A DNA stretch of 64,000 nt from Isoetes taiwanensis. Taxonomy: Eukaryota; Streptophyta; Lycopodiopsida; Isoetales; Isoetaceae. Below, piece after piece: positions 45,906-56,878 of the stretch. The stretch covers positions 1,870,896-1,934,895 of the forward strand of contig JAJEKV010000085.1 of the NCBI GenBank assembly GCA_021234155.1. Reading direction: 5' to 3'. The notes beneath the pieces are model-generated. The model had not been told where the DNA came from and did not search any database. It worked only from the letters and a program-made list of their open reading frames with translations. Position 1 is the stretch's first letter, and each line of letters begins with the position of its first letter. The translations under genes were made by a program, and so were the position numbers.

Positions 45906-46317
45906 TATCAGGCCAAATAGTAAAAACGTAGGAAAACAAAGGGGGACAACTACGCGTCGGAGGCGGCTGCTCCTAAGGTCTTCCATTCCATCCCATCCTT
46001 CATCCTTCATTACACCTGACAGGATTTCTAGTTTGAAAAAAAAAAAATTAGGTTTGGTCTTGATCTACAAGTTTCAAGCTTCTACGATTTAGTTCTGACC
46101 CCAGCTTCATTTTCTTCTTTAATTTGGGTTTGGACTAGCTCCAAAGTTCGTAAATACTCAAATCGACTGATACAGGATGAAATTGGATCGTATTACAGAT
46201 GCTTCCATTGTTGTCCAAGTGGTCAAGATAAATTGAAGGTTTTAGGCGTCAGATGATGTAACGTATCTGTTATATTTGATCACCTTTTTTCGAAAGGGTT
46301 ATTTCAAAGCTGGTGCC
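45906..46317 (+). promoter_or_regulatory. probable promoter and 5' leader of the C2H2 gene
   Basis: The only DNA between the repeat pair and the ATG at 46318. It contains CT-rich and A-rich tracts but no element I can name with confidence. Confidence 0.35.
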
Positions 46318-48078
46318 ATGAAGGGAAGGCAATGGAGATGGATATGGTATCTTGTATTATCTTCTTTATTTGTGGCCCAACTTTCATTAAGCTTGCCTGA
46401 TGCTGGAATTGTGAGTATTCTTGTGCCATGTGCATATGATGGTGTATTTAAGGACTGTATATGAGTAGGATGATGTGTTGCATTCCACGTCAGGATACAG
46501 GGCAAGGCAGGGGTGCATTGTTCAAGGAAACGAAGTAGGTTGGCATGGCAAGCAATTGAGGAGGTTTGGATATTTTGTTTGTTTAGAAGGATTTTGATTT
46601 CTCTCTTACAATGATAAATAGTTGTCTTTAGCATTTATTGTCATAATTAAATAGGCCAATTGGGCTTTGTTGCAGTATCTTCTACCATTTGTGGAAAATG
46701 TAGGATACAAGATGTCTCCAAATTGCAGGCTGCATCCAAGTAATGATATGTTCCGTGATCAAGAAAACCAGAAGGAACATATGCAGTTACATCGTTGGCA
46801 ATGTGGTTACTGCAGAAAAATTTTCCAGTCTGAAGAGTTTCTTGATCAACATTTCAACAATAGGCATAGTGATATGCTAAATGTTGTACGTCCTTTAATC
46901 TTTTTAACTTCATGAGATTTAGTTCTTGTAGCTTTTGCATATCAGAAACTTGAGTATGTATTCAGATTAGGCGGCATTATAGGGTGTTCAAGGTCCATGA
47001 TCTGTGTCTATCTCAAGTTCATATTCTGTATCAGTAAATTCTCATCTACCTATCAGGATTTGAATACTTTTTTACAATTGGCGCAGAAGGCTATGAAACC
47101 TGAGTTTGACTCTCTCCAGTTTATAATGTGCACTACTGTACCTATATATCAGTAGATCTATTTAGAATGGCCAAGGTAGGAATGGGGATATCCTGAGTCC
47201 AGAGCCTTATATTAGTGCATCCATTCTACATGTTCTTGACTTTATCTTAAGTCTTAGGGCTATAATTAATAATGTGAAGAATCTGCAGACTCGACAAAAT
47301 TGCCTAGCTGATTTATGTGGGCCTCTTCACTGCGACTACATGGAAAATAAAGCTGGACACAAATATAAAAAGGGAAAGTGTAATCAGGGTGCCATGGACC
47401 GTAACCGACATCTATGTGAAGTATAACTTGGCATTTAGTGTTCCTAAAAAAGACATAGAAAAGGTCTAGCACCAAGTTCTGACCATTTTTGCATGCAGAA
47501 CATAGCAAATACCTGCTTTCCATCGTATGGGACATCCCTGGAGATAAAGCTTAATGGTATTATTTTGGAGATAAGAAATATATGAACTTTCTACATTTAT
47601 GATAGGTTTGCATCTGTGCAGATTTTTTCTTACGGCAATTTTGTGATTCTCACACCTGCAAAAAAGGCAAGAAGATTTTCCCTAGGGGAAGTGGAGTAAG
47701 TTCATTAACCATTTTATATCATTTATAGTATAAGTTGGTTATGTACATGCAAATTACACAATTTACAAATCCCATTAGTTGCACTCATGTATGTACTTTA
47801 ATGTTGTTATTAAATTGCCTGCAGAAATGGGAATACAAGGGCTTGTACTATACTGCATGCATATTTGTCTTTATAGTGCTGGCGATCTTTTATGGTGGTT
47901 TATATGCACACAGAAGGTATGATGCTACGTGTTTTAATCCTTTCCACCTTATGTGAGGTCCTTGTTCTCCCTAGCTTGACAATGCAGCTATGTATATTGA
48001 TACAGAGAAACAAACTTGAGCGTAAACTCATTGAAGCATCTCACACGACATACTGTTTCTAAATCGAAGAAGCATTGA
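46318..48078 (+). CDS. membrane-anchored C2H2 zinc-finger protein, seven exons
   Basis: Exons 46318-46410, 46676-46885, 47289-47420, 47499-47556, 47622-47695, 47825-47916 and 48006-48078 have consistent GT/AG sites and phases and sum to 732 nt, a 243-residue protein. It begins with a signal-peptide-like stretch (WYLVLSSLFVAQLSLSLPDAG). A conserved block with 'NCRLHP' and 'DMFRDQE' follows. Then comes a C2H2 finger CGYCRKIFQSEEFLDQHFNNRH, cysteine-rich segments (CLADLCGPLHCDY, NRHLCE, ANTCFP, FLRQFCDSHTC), a transmembrane helix (ACIFVFIVLAIFYGGLYA) and a short basic tail. This order matches, from memory, a conserved single-copy plant family annotated only as C2H2 zinc-finger protein. The secretory signal plus C-terminal anchor imply an endomembrane location rather than a transcription factor. 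Function unknown. Confidence 0.88.
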
Positions 48079-49400
48079 TAATTGAAGATGATGAAAATCA
48101 GCAATGCTTGGTTTACAAGGTCAATCTACTATAATTTTCTGATTATGGCATCAGCATTGATTTACATGTTCCTTCTTTTGGAAATTGTCGTATTGGTAAC
48201 GATCTTTTTTCCCAGCTTTTGCTTTTATCCTGGAGTAGTTATCTCCGAGTATAGCAAAGAGGGTTATTTGTTTGCAGTTAAATTGAGTTGAGCTGTGCGA
48301 CACAGTGCAATCAAGTAGTGTGCTTTTATATTTGCTTTTCTTTGCTCGTTGTAATTTCAACAAAATTCAGGTTAGCAGTTTTAAAAATTCACTGGAAACA
48401 CAATACTTATAGAAGGCCATAAAACGCTCTACGTTTTGTCATAGAAGGCCACAAAATGCCCTTTGTTTTGTCCAATTCCATTATTGTTAAGAGTTACGAT
48501 TCAGGATAGGACCCAATTAGCAATGTCGTAGAAGTTAAAATGCTCCTCTTTGGAAGTTGATGCATATAGCAAAAGTGTATAACTGTCTTTTGAGCCAAGA
48601 ATTGAGGGAATAAACTAATCTTTGTTGAAGACCTTTGTGACATAAACGAAATAACCTGAACAAGGAAGGAAAAATTTTTAGCTAAGAAAGCAACGAATGG
48701 AAAGGGGCTCCGAAGGAATTGGCACCTTTTCCATGAGGTTTAGATGCAAGGCTCAATGGCAGTTGTATTGTAGTGTATGCAGCCATTGGGTTCTCACTCT
48801 TGTCGAGGTTGCATGCAAAAACAGGTAAATAGAGGACTCAATTGTATGCCAAACAAGAGAATTGGGGTAGCCACCATTAATAACAAATTAATAAATGTAT
48901 TTTGGTCATTAACAACAGTATGGCATCCTCTTTTTGTTCTCCGTGGACGATAAAAAATTTATTCTATTTATTGTAAAAATGTTGAGCGGGACAAAAGTGG
49001 CTAGGTTGCATCAACAATTCTTTGATACCGAGCTTCAAACATTCTTATACCTTCCTTCCTTCCTATATGGGCAAAGCAATGTATTTTGTTTCCTAAAGTT
49101 AAATACATTTTTTTAAGGTCTATTTGTAATATGGTCATTGGATTTATGACATCTTATGCACCTTGAGCAAGACAAATATTTCAATGCATTAAGACGGGCA
49201 TGGTTAATGATGTGATTAAATAGATTAAATGCATGGATTGGAAGCATGACTTTTATGTTTGAACTAGAAAAATGCCCAACGTTGCTAGGTTTTTCGTCAA
49301 ACATAAGTCCAAAAGCTGATAAAAATAAAAAGGTACAATTAATGTGGTTACTTCTAGAACTTTATATTCGAACCCCAGGAATAATTAGGAGTACAAGAAA
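48079..49400. other. intergenic DNA with short repeats; no gene seen
   Basis: It contains a 32 bp imperfect tandem pair 'catagaaggcca(t/c)aaaa(c/t)g' (48412, 48440). At 48935-49070 a segment begins 'ctccgtggacgataaaaaa' and ends near 'ccttccttcctat', resembling the 3' tail of the LINE at 43 kb in opposite orientation. No coding region is supported. Confidence 0.5.
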
Positions 49401-49404
49401 TTTA

Positions 49405-49630
49405 TCGCGGCGGCCAAGGCCGCCGCGAACATTTCTTTCGTTCCTAACCTGTTCAATTGAATCTACTAAAATGTCTAATGGTCATAAATTCCCAGCTGGG
49501 CAAGTAATGTTTGGACCACATTTTTACCCTATGCTAGAAGGCTAAGAGCTATATTGAAATACGTTGAAAATAACTTGGTTCCTCGGCCGCGAACATTTCT
49601 CTTGGTTCCTTGGTTGCGAACATTTGGGTG
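49405..49630. repeat. GC-rich perfect palindrome and 'gcgaacattt' repeats
   Basis: CGCGGCGGCC-AA-GGCCGCCGCG at 49406-49427 is a perfect 10 bp-arm hairpin in otherwise AT-rich DNA. '(c/t)gcgaacattt' recurs at ~49425, 49590 and 49617, each time near 'ttggttcct' or similar. Confidence 0.7.
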
Positions 49631-49859
49631 AAGATTGTGCTTGGATCAGCACTATTGCCTTGCGTTCCTGAGCCCATATGATACATGAATGCTGTGGCTA
49701 GCGACAACAATAAAGCTTCAAACTGAACTAACCTCACCTGAGAAAAGCAGAGCATTCTAGGATCTACATGGCAGTAGGAAAATTTGAACTAGGGAACCGT
49801 TCGTTCAAAGTGTTATCTAAGATTTGAAAAATAGGGACTTGTGAGCTAACTAGGTTTAT

Positions 49860-50210
49860 GGTGCCAACGTGGCCGTCAAAATGACGGGCTTGATTTTCGT
49901 CATCGCCCGTCAATCTTTTAGCCCGCCTCTGGGAAAGAAGCCGTAAGGAAGCAGCATTTAGAAGTAAACTAGAAGGGCGCCTTTCGTGTCGGACTGCGTT
50001 TCCTTTTCAAATATTAACAGGTTAATCCGGCTTCTTACTTCTCATTCTTGCATTTAGATCTTTCGTTCTTTCTAGCTCTTCAAATTTGCCGATTCCAGAT
50101 CTTTTTTCCTCTGTTTTTTGCCTAAAATTTGCTTGTTCTTGCTTCAGATCAGATTTCTGCGCATTGTTTCACCACTACAGCGCAAATCCGTTTGTTCTGC
50201 TGCAAAAATC
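49860..50210 (+). promoter_or_regulatory. probable promoter and 5' leader of the SWADQWD gene
   Basis: The region directly upstream of ATG 50211 turns T/C-rich (e.g. 'ttctttctagctcttc', 'cttttttcctctg'), as plant 5' leaders often do. No TATA box or start site can be fixed. Confidence 0.4.
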
Positions 50211-50621
50211 ATGTCGGCCCGCAAAAATGATGAAGAATCAGGTCTTAGCTGGGCAGATCAGTGGGATACTCATAGCAATAGCAACGGCGCGGCTTATCCG
50301 GCGGGCAACAAAGATGGAAAAGAGAAGAATAAGAAGCTTGCAGAATATGAGGAAAAAGTTAAAGCAGCGGCGAGTGCCGGATTTGTGAAGGCTAAATCTG
50401 CAGCTTCTGTTGGCGCAGAAAAGGAAAAGGTTGTTGCAACTGTCGGAGCTCAGAAAGTGAAAGCAGGCACGGCTACTGGCATGAAATGGACCAGAAAAGG
50501 ACTCAGAAATACTCAGAGGAAATTATTCAGCAGTGAAGGCTGCGAGCTGGTCCCCATGACTTTCAACAACTCGAAATTGCAAGCAAGCAGGGCCAGTTTT
50601 CCAGAAACCGCCGGATTATAG
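50211..50621 (+). CDS. small plant-specific protein with a GLSWADQWD motif
   Basis: A single-exon frame of 136 residues. I chose ATG 50211 because the conserved motif (GLSWADQWD, residues 11-19) follows directly; the 31 upstream codons are hydrophobic leader-like sequence with no motif. After the motif come a Lys-rich stretch, a helical Ala/Lys/Val repeat region (KAKSAASVGAEKEKV, then VGAQKVKAGTATG), and a basic end KWTRKGLRNTQRKLF. Small proteins starting near (G)LSWADQWD and ending in a basic K/R tail are, from memory, a widespread uncharacterised land-plant family; the internal repeat is longer here. Possibly coiled-coil. The C-terminal ~20 codons are duplicated downstream at 50852, so the annotated end could be a secondary extension. 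Confidence 0.72.
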   Translation: MSARKNDEESGLSWADQWDTHSNSNGAAYPAGNKDGKEKNKKLAEYEEKVKAAASAGFVKAKSAASVGAEKEKVVATVGAQKVKAGTATGMKWTRKGLRNTQRKLFSSEGCELVPMTFNNSKLQASRASFPETAGL

Positions 50622-50639
50622 TACTAGTAACAAAGAACA

Positions 50640-50935
50640 TTCAATATTCAAAGTTCTATCATGATGAAATTGCAAAAGGTCAGCGAGGAAATGACATTGG
50701 AGATAAAATCATTGAGCTTTTACCTCTAAAGCGTTGGATCATTGCCTCATCCCAATGGTCGCAAAAGCCTCGTTTTTTTCTATGAATATCTTGGGAGATG
50801 GCTCAAGAACCATCCTGCTACAAAGTTTTACCAAGCCAAGAACTGGTAATACTCGAAATTGCAGCAAGCAGGGCTAGTTTTGCAGAAACCGCCAGATTAT
50901 AGTATCGCCAGATTATAGTACCAGATTATAGTATT
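50640..50935 (+). repeat. duplicated 3' end of the SWADQWD gene plus a 12 bp triplet repeat
   Basis: 'ctcgaaattgca(a)gcaagcagggc(c/t)agtttt(c/g)cagaaaccgcc(g/a)gattatagta' is found at 50569-50625 and again at 50852-50905. The second copy is followed by two further 'cagattatagta' units. DNA between the copies has a 47-codon open piece (FYHDEIAKGQRGNDIGDKI...) that reads like coding sequence but is unassigned. Confidence 0.75.
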
Positions 50936-51600
50936 GCTTGCTGTAAAGTTTTATCAGGCCTATCCAATCCGGCGGCGGCGATCCAAGAAGAACAGGGCAG
51001 AATCCTCGGAATCTGCTCAGAAATGTTTTTATGGAGATTCATCCACAAAAACGTGGCATTTAAACGCCAGCCTATCTGCCAGGCTCCAATGCAAGGCTGA
51101 AAGAAGGTTCGAGTTAACCCTAGCAACGGATCTGGACTGCGTTTCAACGTGTCTTCTTGTAATTTTTTTAGGCACTTTTTTTAATCCTCCATATTTTTTG
51201 CCCCGGACAAACTTAAGACAGGTGTCACTTATATGGGAACGAATATAGGATAATATTCTCAAAGCATCTTGCCTATAGCAATTATATAGTTTAGATATGT
51301 TGTCGATAGAATTTGTGCATTATAAATGGTGTTAATTCAAGATGTGAACTCATTGCTCTAAAGAAATCCTTGTTATTTCTAGAACCACAACATTTATAAA
51401 GTTTGCACTTTTGGCTTTTGAATTAGAGATTACACTATTCGCATTTAGAATTTCTTTTTTTCTTTTGGGAAGGATGAAAAAAAAGTTTATTAATCAAAAA
51501 TAGAGATTACAAAATGTACATATCTCATCTAGCTATAAACAAGTGCAAGAAGATGCCATTGGGACACGAGCATGAAGCACTATGTACTTACTCTAGTAGA
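50936..51600. other. intergenic DNA; no gene seen
   Basis: Moderately AT-rich with a poly-A-rich block near 51470-51510. On the minus strand that block would be T-rich and sits near where the adjacent LINE remnant would end. No coding evidence. Confidence 0.4.
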
Positions 51601-53412
51601 GGAGACTAGTTATAAGAGTTAAGCTGAAGATATTGAATCCAAATATAGTCCGTCACGTCTGACTCAAGAGAGGAGCATATATGAGTCGTTAGTATCTTGT
51701 CCTGGCATACAACAATAACATGACAAGTAGTCCAATTCAGATTCACAATCTTGCTGCCTTTGCAAAGCCTGGTTGACCTTACTATGATAGTAAGAGATAC
51801 CTTCCTGCAGAGAGGCCATTTGATCTGCACACTTATCTGAAATTTTGGGAGAATTTGTGGAACATTTCATCACAAGAGAATCCAGATCAATCAAAGAAGG
51901 AAAAAAGACAGAGGCCAAATTAAGAGGAATATCTGACTGGGTTGTTTGGAAAGAAGGGATTATGAGAGAGAATAAATCACACGGTGTGCTCATAGCTAAA
52001 CTAGCATCCTGCTCATCATTAAGGTTAGACAATACCTGATATGAGTTAGAGCATTGTACATGTTGCTGAGTATCTGTTGCTTCATGCTCCTTAGCAGGTT
52101 GACAATCCATTTCACCACTAGAAAAATCCTTAGGATCTTTAAGAGCTGGAATCTTATGGTTTTGCTGAGAATCTTTAGCTGAATGCAAATCTGAGCTCAG
52201 GATCTTCTGAATGGAAGATTCCTTCATGTTCTTGGCTTCAGACTTGGTAATCAAAGGTTGCTTTGCTTTGTCTTGAATTTTTACATTTAGTTATTCTTGA
52301 TAGGGAAGTCCAACAGAGTGTAAGAGCACTGACCTTTATCCTTTTGTTTAGCCTCCTTGATTATCTTATTCAAGCTTAAGCTTAAATTTTCTATAGCAGA
52401 AAGTGATTTATCTGGATCTTACCTTTTACAAGAAGTTAGGGCTCCCCAATTGTAATAGAGCTTTTATTTCTCAAAGAGTGGTAACTGCCCTGATCATCCA
52501 TAAGTCCCTTATCCATTTTTTGTTCTCTAGGTGCCCTCTGCTTTTGAATTCTCTTGAAGCTTCCATTAACTCTTGTCCATTTAAATCTGTCCCCTTCTTG
52601 CAGTTCAAAGAATTGATCCTCACTTCTAACATTAATCTCCCCATTAATACTCAAACGATTTTCCTTAATGTGTATCTGATCTGATTGCTTTTTTGAGGGA
52701 AACTGTTCACCAGGAATTCTGTCTAGAATCTCACTCTTGGAGAAGTTTTGTCCTCTGAATGAACAACTGCAACATCCATATTGTTGTTTGATCTACATTC
52801 AGAATACCAAAAATATCTATGAAGACATTTTTGACATTGAGAAGTAATCCAGACCATCTGAGGGTCAAAGAAGATTCTGAACCAAAGGCATCTTTGAAAG
52901 GAATAGATAGGGGGATATCTTTAGACAGATCCAATTGCACAAAAGATCTAGGAGTCCTTGAAGGAGAGTATTCAGTAGAGATATATGTGCCAATAGAGTT
53001 GAATAGGAGCCTGAAGCATTCTTCATCCCAATATATGGGATTCAACCAAGTAAGGATGTAGAGGCAATGCAAAGGTTGTTCATTTGCTCATTATCAAGTT
53101 TGGGATGCCACTTAAGAAAGGTGAGCTGGGAAGTCTCAAATGTTAGAGGACCATAATTCAGAAATTGGTTGATTTCAGATTTCCACACTCAAGCACGATA
53201 AATAGAAAATTAAGCCAGTAAACAGAATGGATAAAAATTCTTTTGTGTAAATTAAGAAGAAAAGCCCAAAGTCTATCCAATTTTAGGCCACATTTTTGAA
53301 CCTTGACAATATAAAGCCTCAATTTTGGAATAAATAATAGGAAGGTCTAAGGAAATACCATTGTAGATATTCAATTTACGCCGATGGAGATGAAGAGGCT
53401 TGGTCCGCTTAA
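51600..53412 (-). pseudogene. LINE-type ORF1 with DUF4283-like domain, degenerate
   Basis: On the minus strand, 53160-52735 reads 'GPLTFETSQLTFLKWHPKL', a break, then 'LTWLNPIYWDEECFRLLFNSIG' and 'RSFVQLDLSKDIPLSI'. These are the landmarks I associate with DUF4283, the RNA-binding-like domain of plant L1-type ORF1: a W-P pair, YW-E-LF-IG, then a (E/Q)xDLS strand. Downstream, 52254-51664 is a 196-codon Ser/Asp-rich frame ending near 'SCYCCMPGQD', probably the ORF1 tail. Stops and frame changes separate the blocks. No reverse transcriptase is seen. Confidence 0.62.
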
Positions 53413-54062
53413 GGGTGAAATCACACCTGCAGCCGCCCAAAAATGATATTTTTATGTCTTGGGCAAGTCTTCGAGATGCCCAAGAAATCAGTATCACACC
53501 TATGCCTAAGATCAAACTGCCACATCACAAACTTGACCAGAATCGATGAACCCTAAAATCATTCTTGTTGTTCAGATTTTAGTCTCAGATCCCTCCAAAC
53601 CTCAACGGATTAGATTGTTTGCTGTTGAATCAACCACTACGGGCCTCTGCAAGCAAGAAAAATCCGAATTTGCGATTGCCTACTTCGACTTTGGCATTAT
53701 TTCTCCTCGGATTTTTGCTATTCTAGCTCCTCTGCAAGCATCTTTTGCAAGCATCTTTTGCGATTTTGGCTTCATTTTGAGCAAATCCGGCGAGGAAACA
53801 CTCAAATCCATCCTGAATCGCTCAAACAGAAACCCTAATCTTTGCTCTTCGATATCTTGCTGCACTGTTGGCACTTAGCTGGCGGCGCCCAAGATCGTGG
53901 TCAGGGGATAACCCCGCCCAGGAATACGCACCCTGTCCAGGAAATCTTGCGTCTCGGGCACCCTGAGAGTGATAGAGGGGGCGCCCAAGAATTTGAAACG
54001 CAGAAATTTTATTGGTGGATGAAAATTTCATATCCTGGGTGGCCACAAGTGTGATTTCACCC
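53413..54062. mobile_element. PIF/Harbinger-like MITE, 650 bp
   Basis: Terminal inverted repeats GGGTGAAATCACAC(C/T)TG... extend ~28 bp with few mismatches, through a CC(G/A)CCCA block. A TAA target duplication lies on each side (53410-53412 and 54063-54065). TWA duplications with G-rich ends fit PIF/Harbinger non-autonomous elements. The interior has a plus-strand open stretch (53546-53878) of no known family and GC-rich short inverted words ('ttgggc' / 'gcccaa'). No transposase. Confidence 0.8.
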
Positions 54063-54065
54063 TAA

Positions 54066-55054
54066 GTCTCTTATTCAGAGCTGCATCAGAATGGATTTCG
54101 GCATGATCTCGGGAGACACCATAAGGAAATGGTCTCTAACAGGATCAATAGGATGCAGCAAGCCACGGTAGTCCCGATCAACAGAGAGATTATCCCAGCA
54201 GGGAACTTTATGAGAAATGGGATCCATAATATTCTTTTCTTGGAGCAAATTGTCAAAATTTTCAAAGAACAGTATTCTCTGGATTTTCTTGAAAGGATTG
54301 AAGTTGCTGGAGCAGAAAGGGTCGGAGGTCGGAAGCTTAGCAAAGGAGTGAAGAAATGCCAAATTTTTAAGGTTTAAAAGGCTATTAGAATCCATAAGGG
54401 AAAATAGGAGAAAACAACAATCGCACATGCAAAATTCAAAAAGATCCAACGAAACAGGAAAGGGAGAAAATGAAAAGCAGGGGAGAAGGAAACCACTGAT
54501 TAGACTCTAAATTAACCAACAGAGGTCGAAAAACCATCTCAATTGTATCTGATTGTAATCAATCAAACAAAATATGTCAATCCAGAGACAATTAAGGCGA
54601 ATTCCCTTCAAATTGAGCCGAGTCCTGTTGAGAATATACTTCAAGAAATATTTTGAATTCCACCCATTCACAATGAACTCCAAAAATGCCAGAAGGAGCA
54701 ATTCTGCTTGATTCCACAAATTTTTCCAACCAAGAATTTGTAATTTCAACTTCAAATTCCAATGTGCTAGGAACCAAGGTGTATTCTAGAATAAAGAGAT
54801 TATCTGGAAAAACTTGCTGAATGATTAATGAGTTCCAGAATTCAGTACTAGAGCCCTTCAGAAAACCACAGGTAATCCTTGTTTTTCCTCTGATAATTGT
54901 AAAAAATTTTGTGTCCATATAAAACATCAATTCTAAAGAGACAAGGAAATGCTAACCATCTACAAGGGCAACAGACTTAATCCCGGAATTGGATCAACCA
55001 GAGGAGTTTAGAGCACTTTCAAACCAAGAAGAGAGAAATTTTAATAGGACAAAA
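54066..55054 (-). other. DNA upstream of the ORF1 remnant; degenerate minus-strand frames
   Basis: Short minus-strand frames (54449-54075, 54930-54592) are open for 80-125 codons. They may continue the LINE ORF1/5' region split by the MITE. No motif is recognised, so no gene is called. Confidence 0.35.
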
Positions 55055-55339
55055 AATTCAAGAAAATAGGTGCTCAAGATATGGGACCCCATTCATCCCT
55101 TCCTGTTAGAGTCGCTCTCAACCATCCTTGCGGTCCACTTAGTGCGAGCCTTGATGAACGGCTTCTCGATCCGACAACATGCGCCTGAAAATCGCCTTGT
55201 TGATGAAGAGCGGCTCGCGACTGGATTTTCCGCATGTATTCCTACATTTGCTTCGTTAATTCTTGCTTTTGCTAATTTTGTTCGTCTAAATTGACATTTA
55301 TGTCTTATGTCTTCATGGAATCCTTTTTTGTCTTCTCAG

Positions 55340-56200
55340 TTGCAGCTTGTTCATGTAGTCCAATTGTCGGATTTGTTCCTCTCGCCCTTCTAATTCTGGC
55401 GGTTTTTCTATTGCCTTTATCCGATTTTCTCCTTTTGGTCCACATGTTCCATAGTTGGTGGTCTCTTTAGTTCTATTGATGCATTCCACCTTGTCTTTTG
55501 AAGTGTCATTACTTCAGGGCCTAGGGCCTGATCACCAATGTGCCCCTTCATTTCTTCAATCTCAATGTTCCATTGACGTTACTCATTTTTCTATTTTCTT
55601 GTGTCGTCCTTATCTGGCGTTTAGTCTAGTGGTAACACACTAGGTCTAGCAACTATAGGTCTCGAGTTCGAGACCGCCCAGAATTGCACTCTGAACTGTT
55701 GGGTGTCAAAACCCACAGATGCAATGTAAAGTGGTTGGGGGCAGGGCCCAACCAAGCAATGTAGTGTGGTGTGTGGTCACATGTCCAGTTGGATGCTGCC
55801 TAGTGGCGTGACGTTAAAATACTATCTATCTATCTTTATCTTATAGTGGTCTTAGGTTGCACCATTAATCCTGTATAGTTCTGTAAGCCTCTTTAGTGTC
55901 TGCCCTGATATTTGTTCTTGTTTCGACGATCTTGTTTCTTCTTGTGGACTCCTGCACTCCTATTTGTGCTCCATTGCTTCCGTAGATTTTGTTACATTTT
56001 TTCTTACTCACTCTCACCTTATTCCTCCAAGCTGACCATCTCACACTTTCCTTTCCTGAGTTTTTTCTATCATAGTCTTTCAGTTGTCGTTTATTCCAAT
56101 TGCCCAATTTGTCCCTCTCGCCCTTCTATGTCTAGTGGCCGTGTTCTATTGCCTTCAATCATAGTTGTGTCCACTTGTTCTGCTTATTCCATGGTTGGTT
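55340..56200. repeat. ~130 bp direct repeat flanking the SINE
   Basis: 'ccaattg(t/c)c(g/c)(g/a)atttgt(t/c)cctctcgcccttcta' with a further ~90 bp of weaker similarity ('ctattgcctt...gtccac(a/t)tgtt') occurs at ~55360 and ~56095. The T/C-rich surroundings (55.0-56.9 kb) give long open plus-strand frames that look like low-complexity artefacts. Confidence 0.7.
55616..55842 (+). mobile_element. tRNA-derived SINE
   Basis: A tRNA-like head carries an A box (TAGTCTAGTGG, 55622-55632) and a B box (GAGTTCGAGAC, 55664-55674) at pol III spacing. A ~150 bp unrelated body and a (TATC)n tail at 55821-55842 follow. TTATCT just before the head and within the tail is a possible target duplication. The head lacks a proper acceptor stem, so it is not a functional tRNA gene. 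Confidence 0.78.
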
Positions 56201-56878
56201 GGTTGGGTTCATTTATTTTGAGTTTGTTCTTTTAGTCTCATTATTGTTTAGCTTTGTTGTTTTAATTTTCCTTGCTCATAGTTTCGTTGCTCATCTTCTT
56301 GACCTTCAATTTTACTTGTTATATTGGCCTTGTGAGTTAGACGTTCATGCTATCTTTATAGTTTTCTTTATCTAGGTTGCCCGATTCATTAGAGGCTATT
56401 TTCATCACTTCGCTTGTTGGTATCATTTTCCATTTTACTGTTGGTTTCATGCACCCCACACGTTCTTGTGTCTTAATGGTCCCGAGTATTTCCTTGCCTC
56501 ATCAGTTCTATTCATCTTTTATCCCTTATGGCTCCATTTCGTTTCATGTAGTTCTCATCATGCTTTCAGTTGTGTTCAGGCTATGGGGATGTCACATTGT
56601 GTCCCTTGTCCTTTGCTGGTGCATCACTTTTTCAACTCATCATCACTAGCTCCTTCTTGAGATATCAATCAATATTTTTACCATAGTATTCTGGCCTTCT
56701 ATTGTTTAGCCTGTTTGGCACCAAGTCTTCCCTTTATCTGCGTGGTTCTTCTGCTTCTTCAACTCCATTGCTCATACTGTTGTTTTGGTTGATTCCTCAT
56801 TTCTTTGAAGTCCAACTGATTCATTTCGTTGCGTTCATTTTGGTTGCTCTGTTTGCATTGGTTCATTGGGGCTCATGC

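Noticed and set aside
50118-50210. N-terminal extension of the SWADQWD protein
   Set aside because: The conserved family motif sits 10 residues after ATG 50211 and the extension is leader-like T-rich sequence.
55616-55690. Functional tRNA gene
   Set aside because: A and B boxes are present but there is no matching acceptor stem or mature 3' end; the body and TATC tail identify a SINE.
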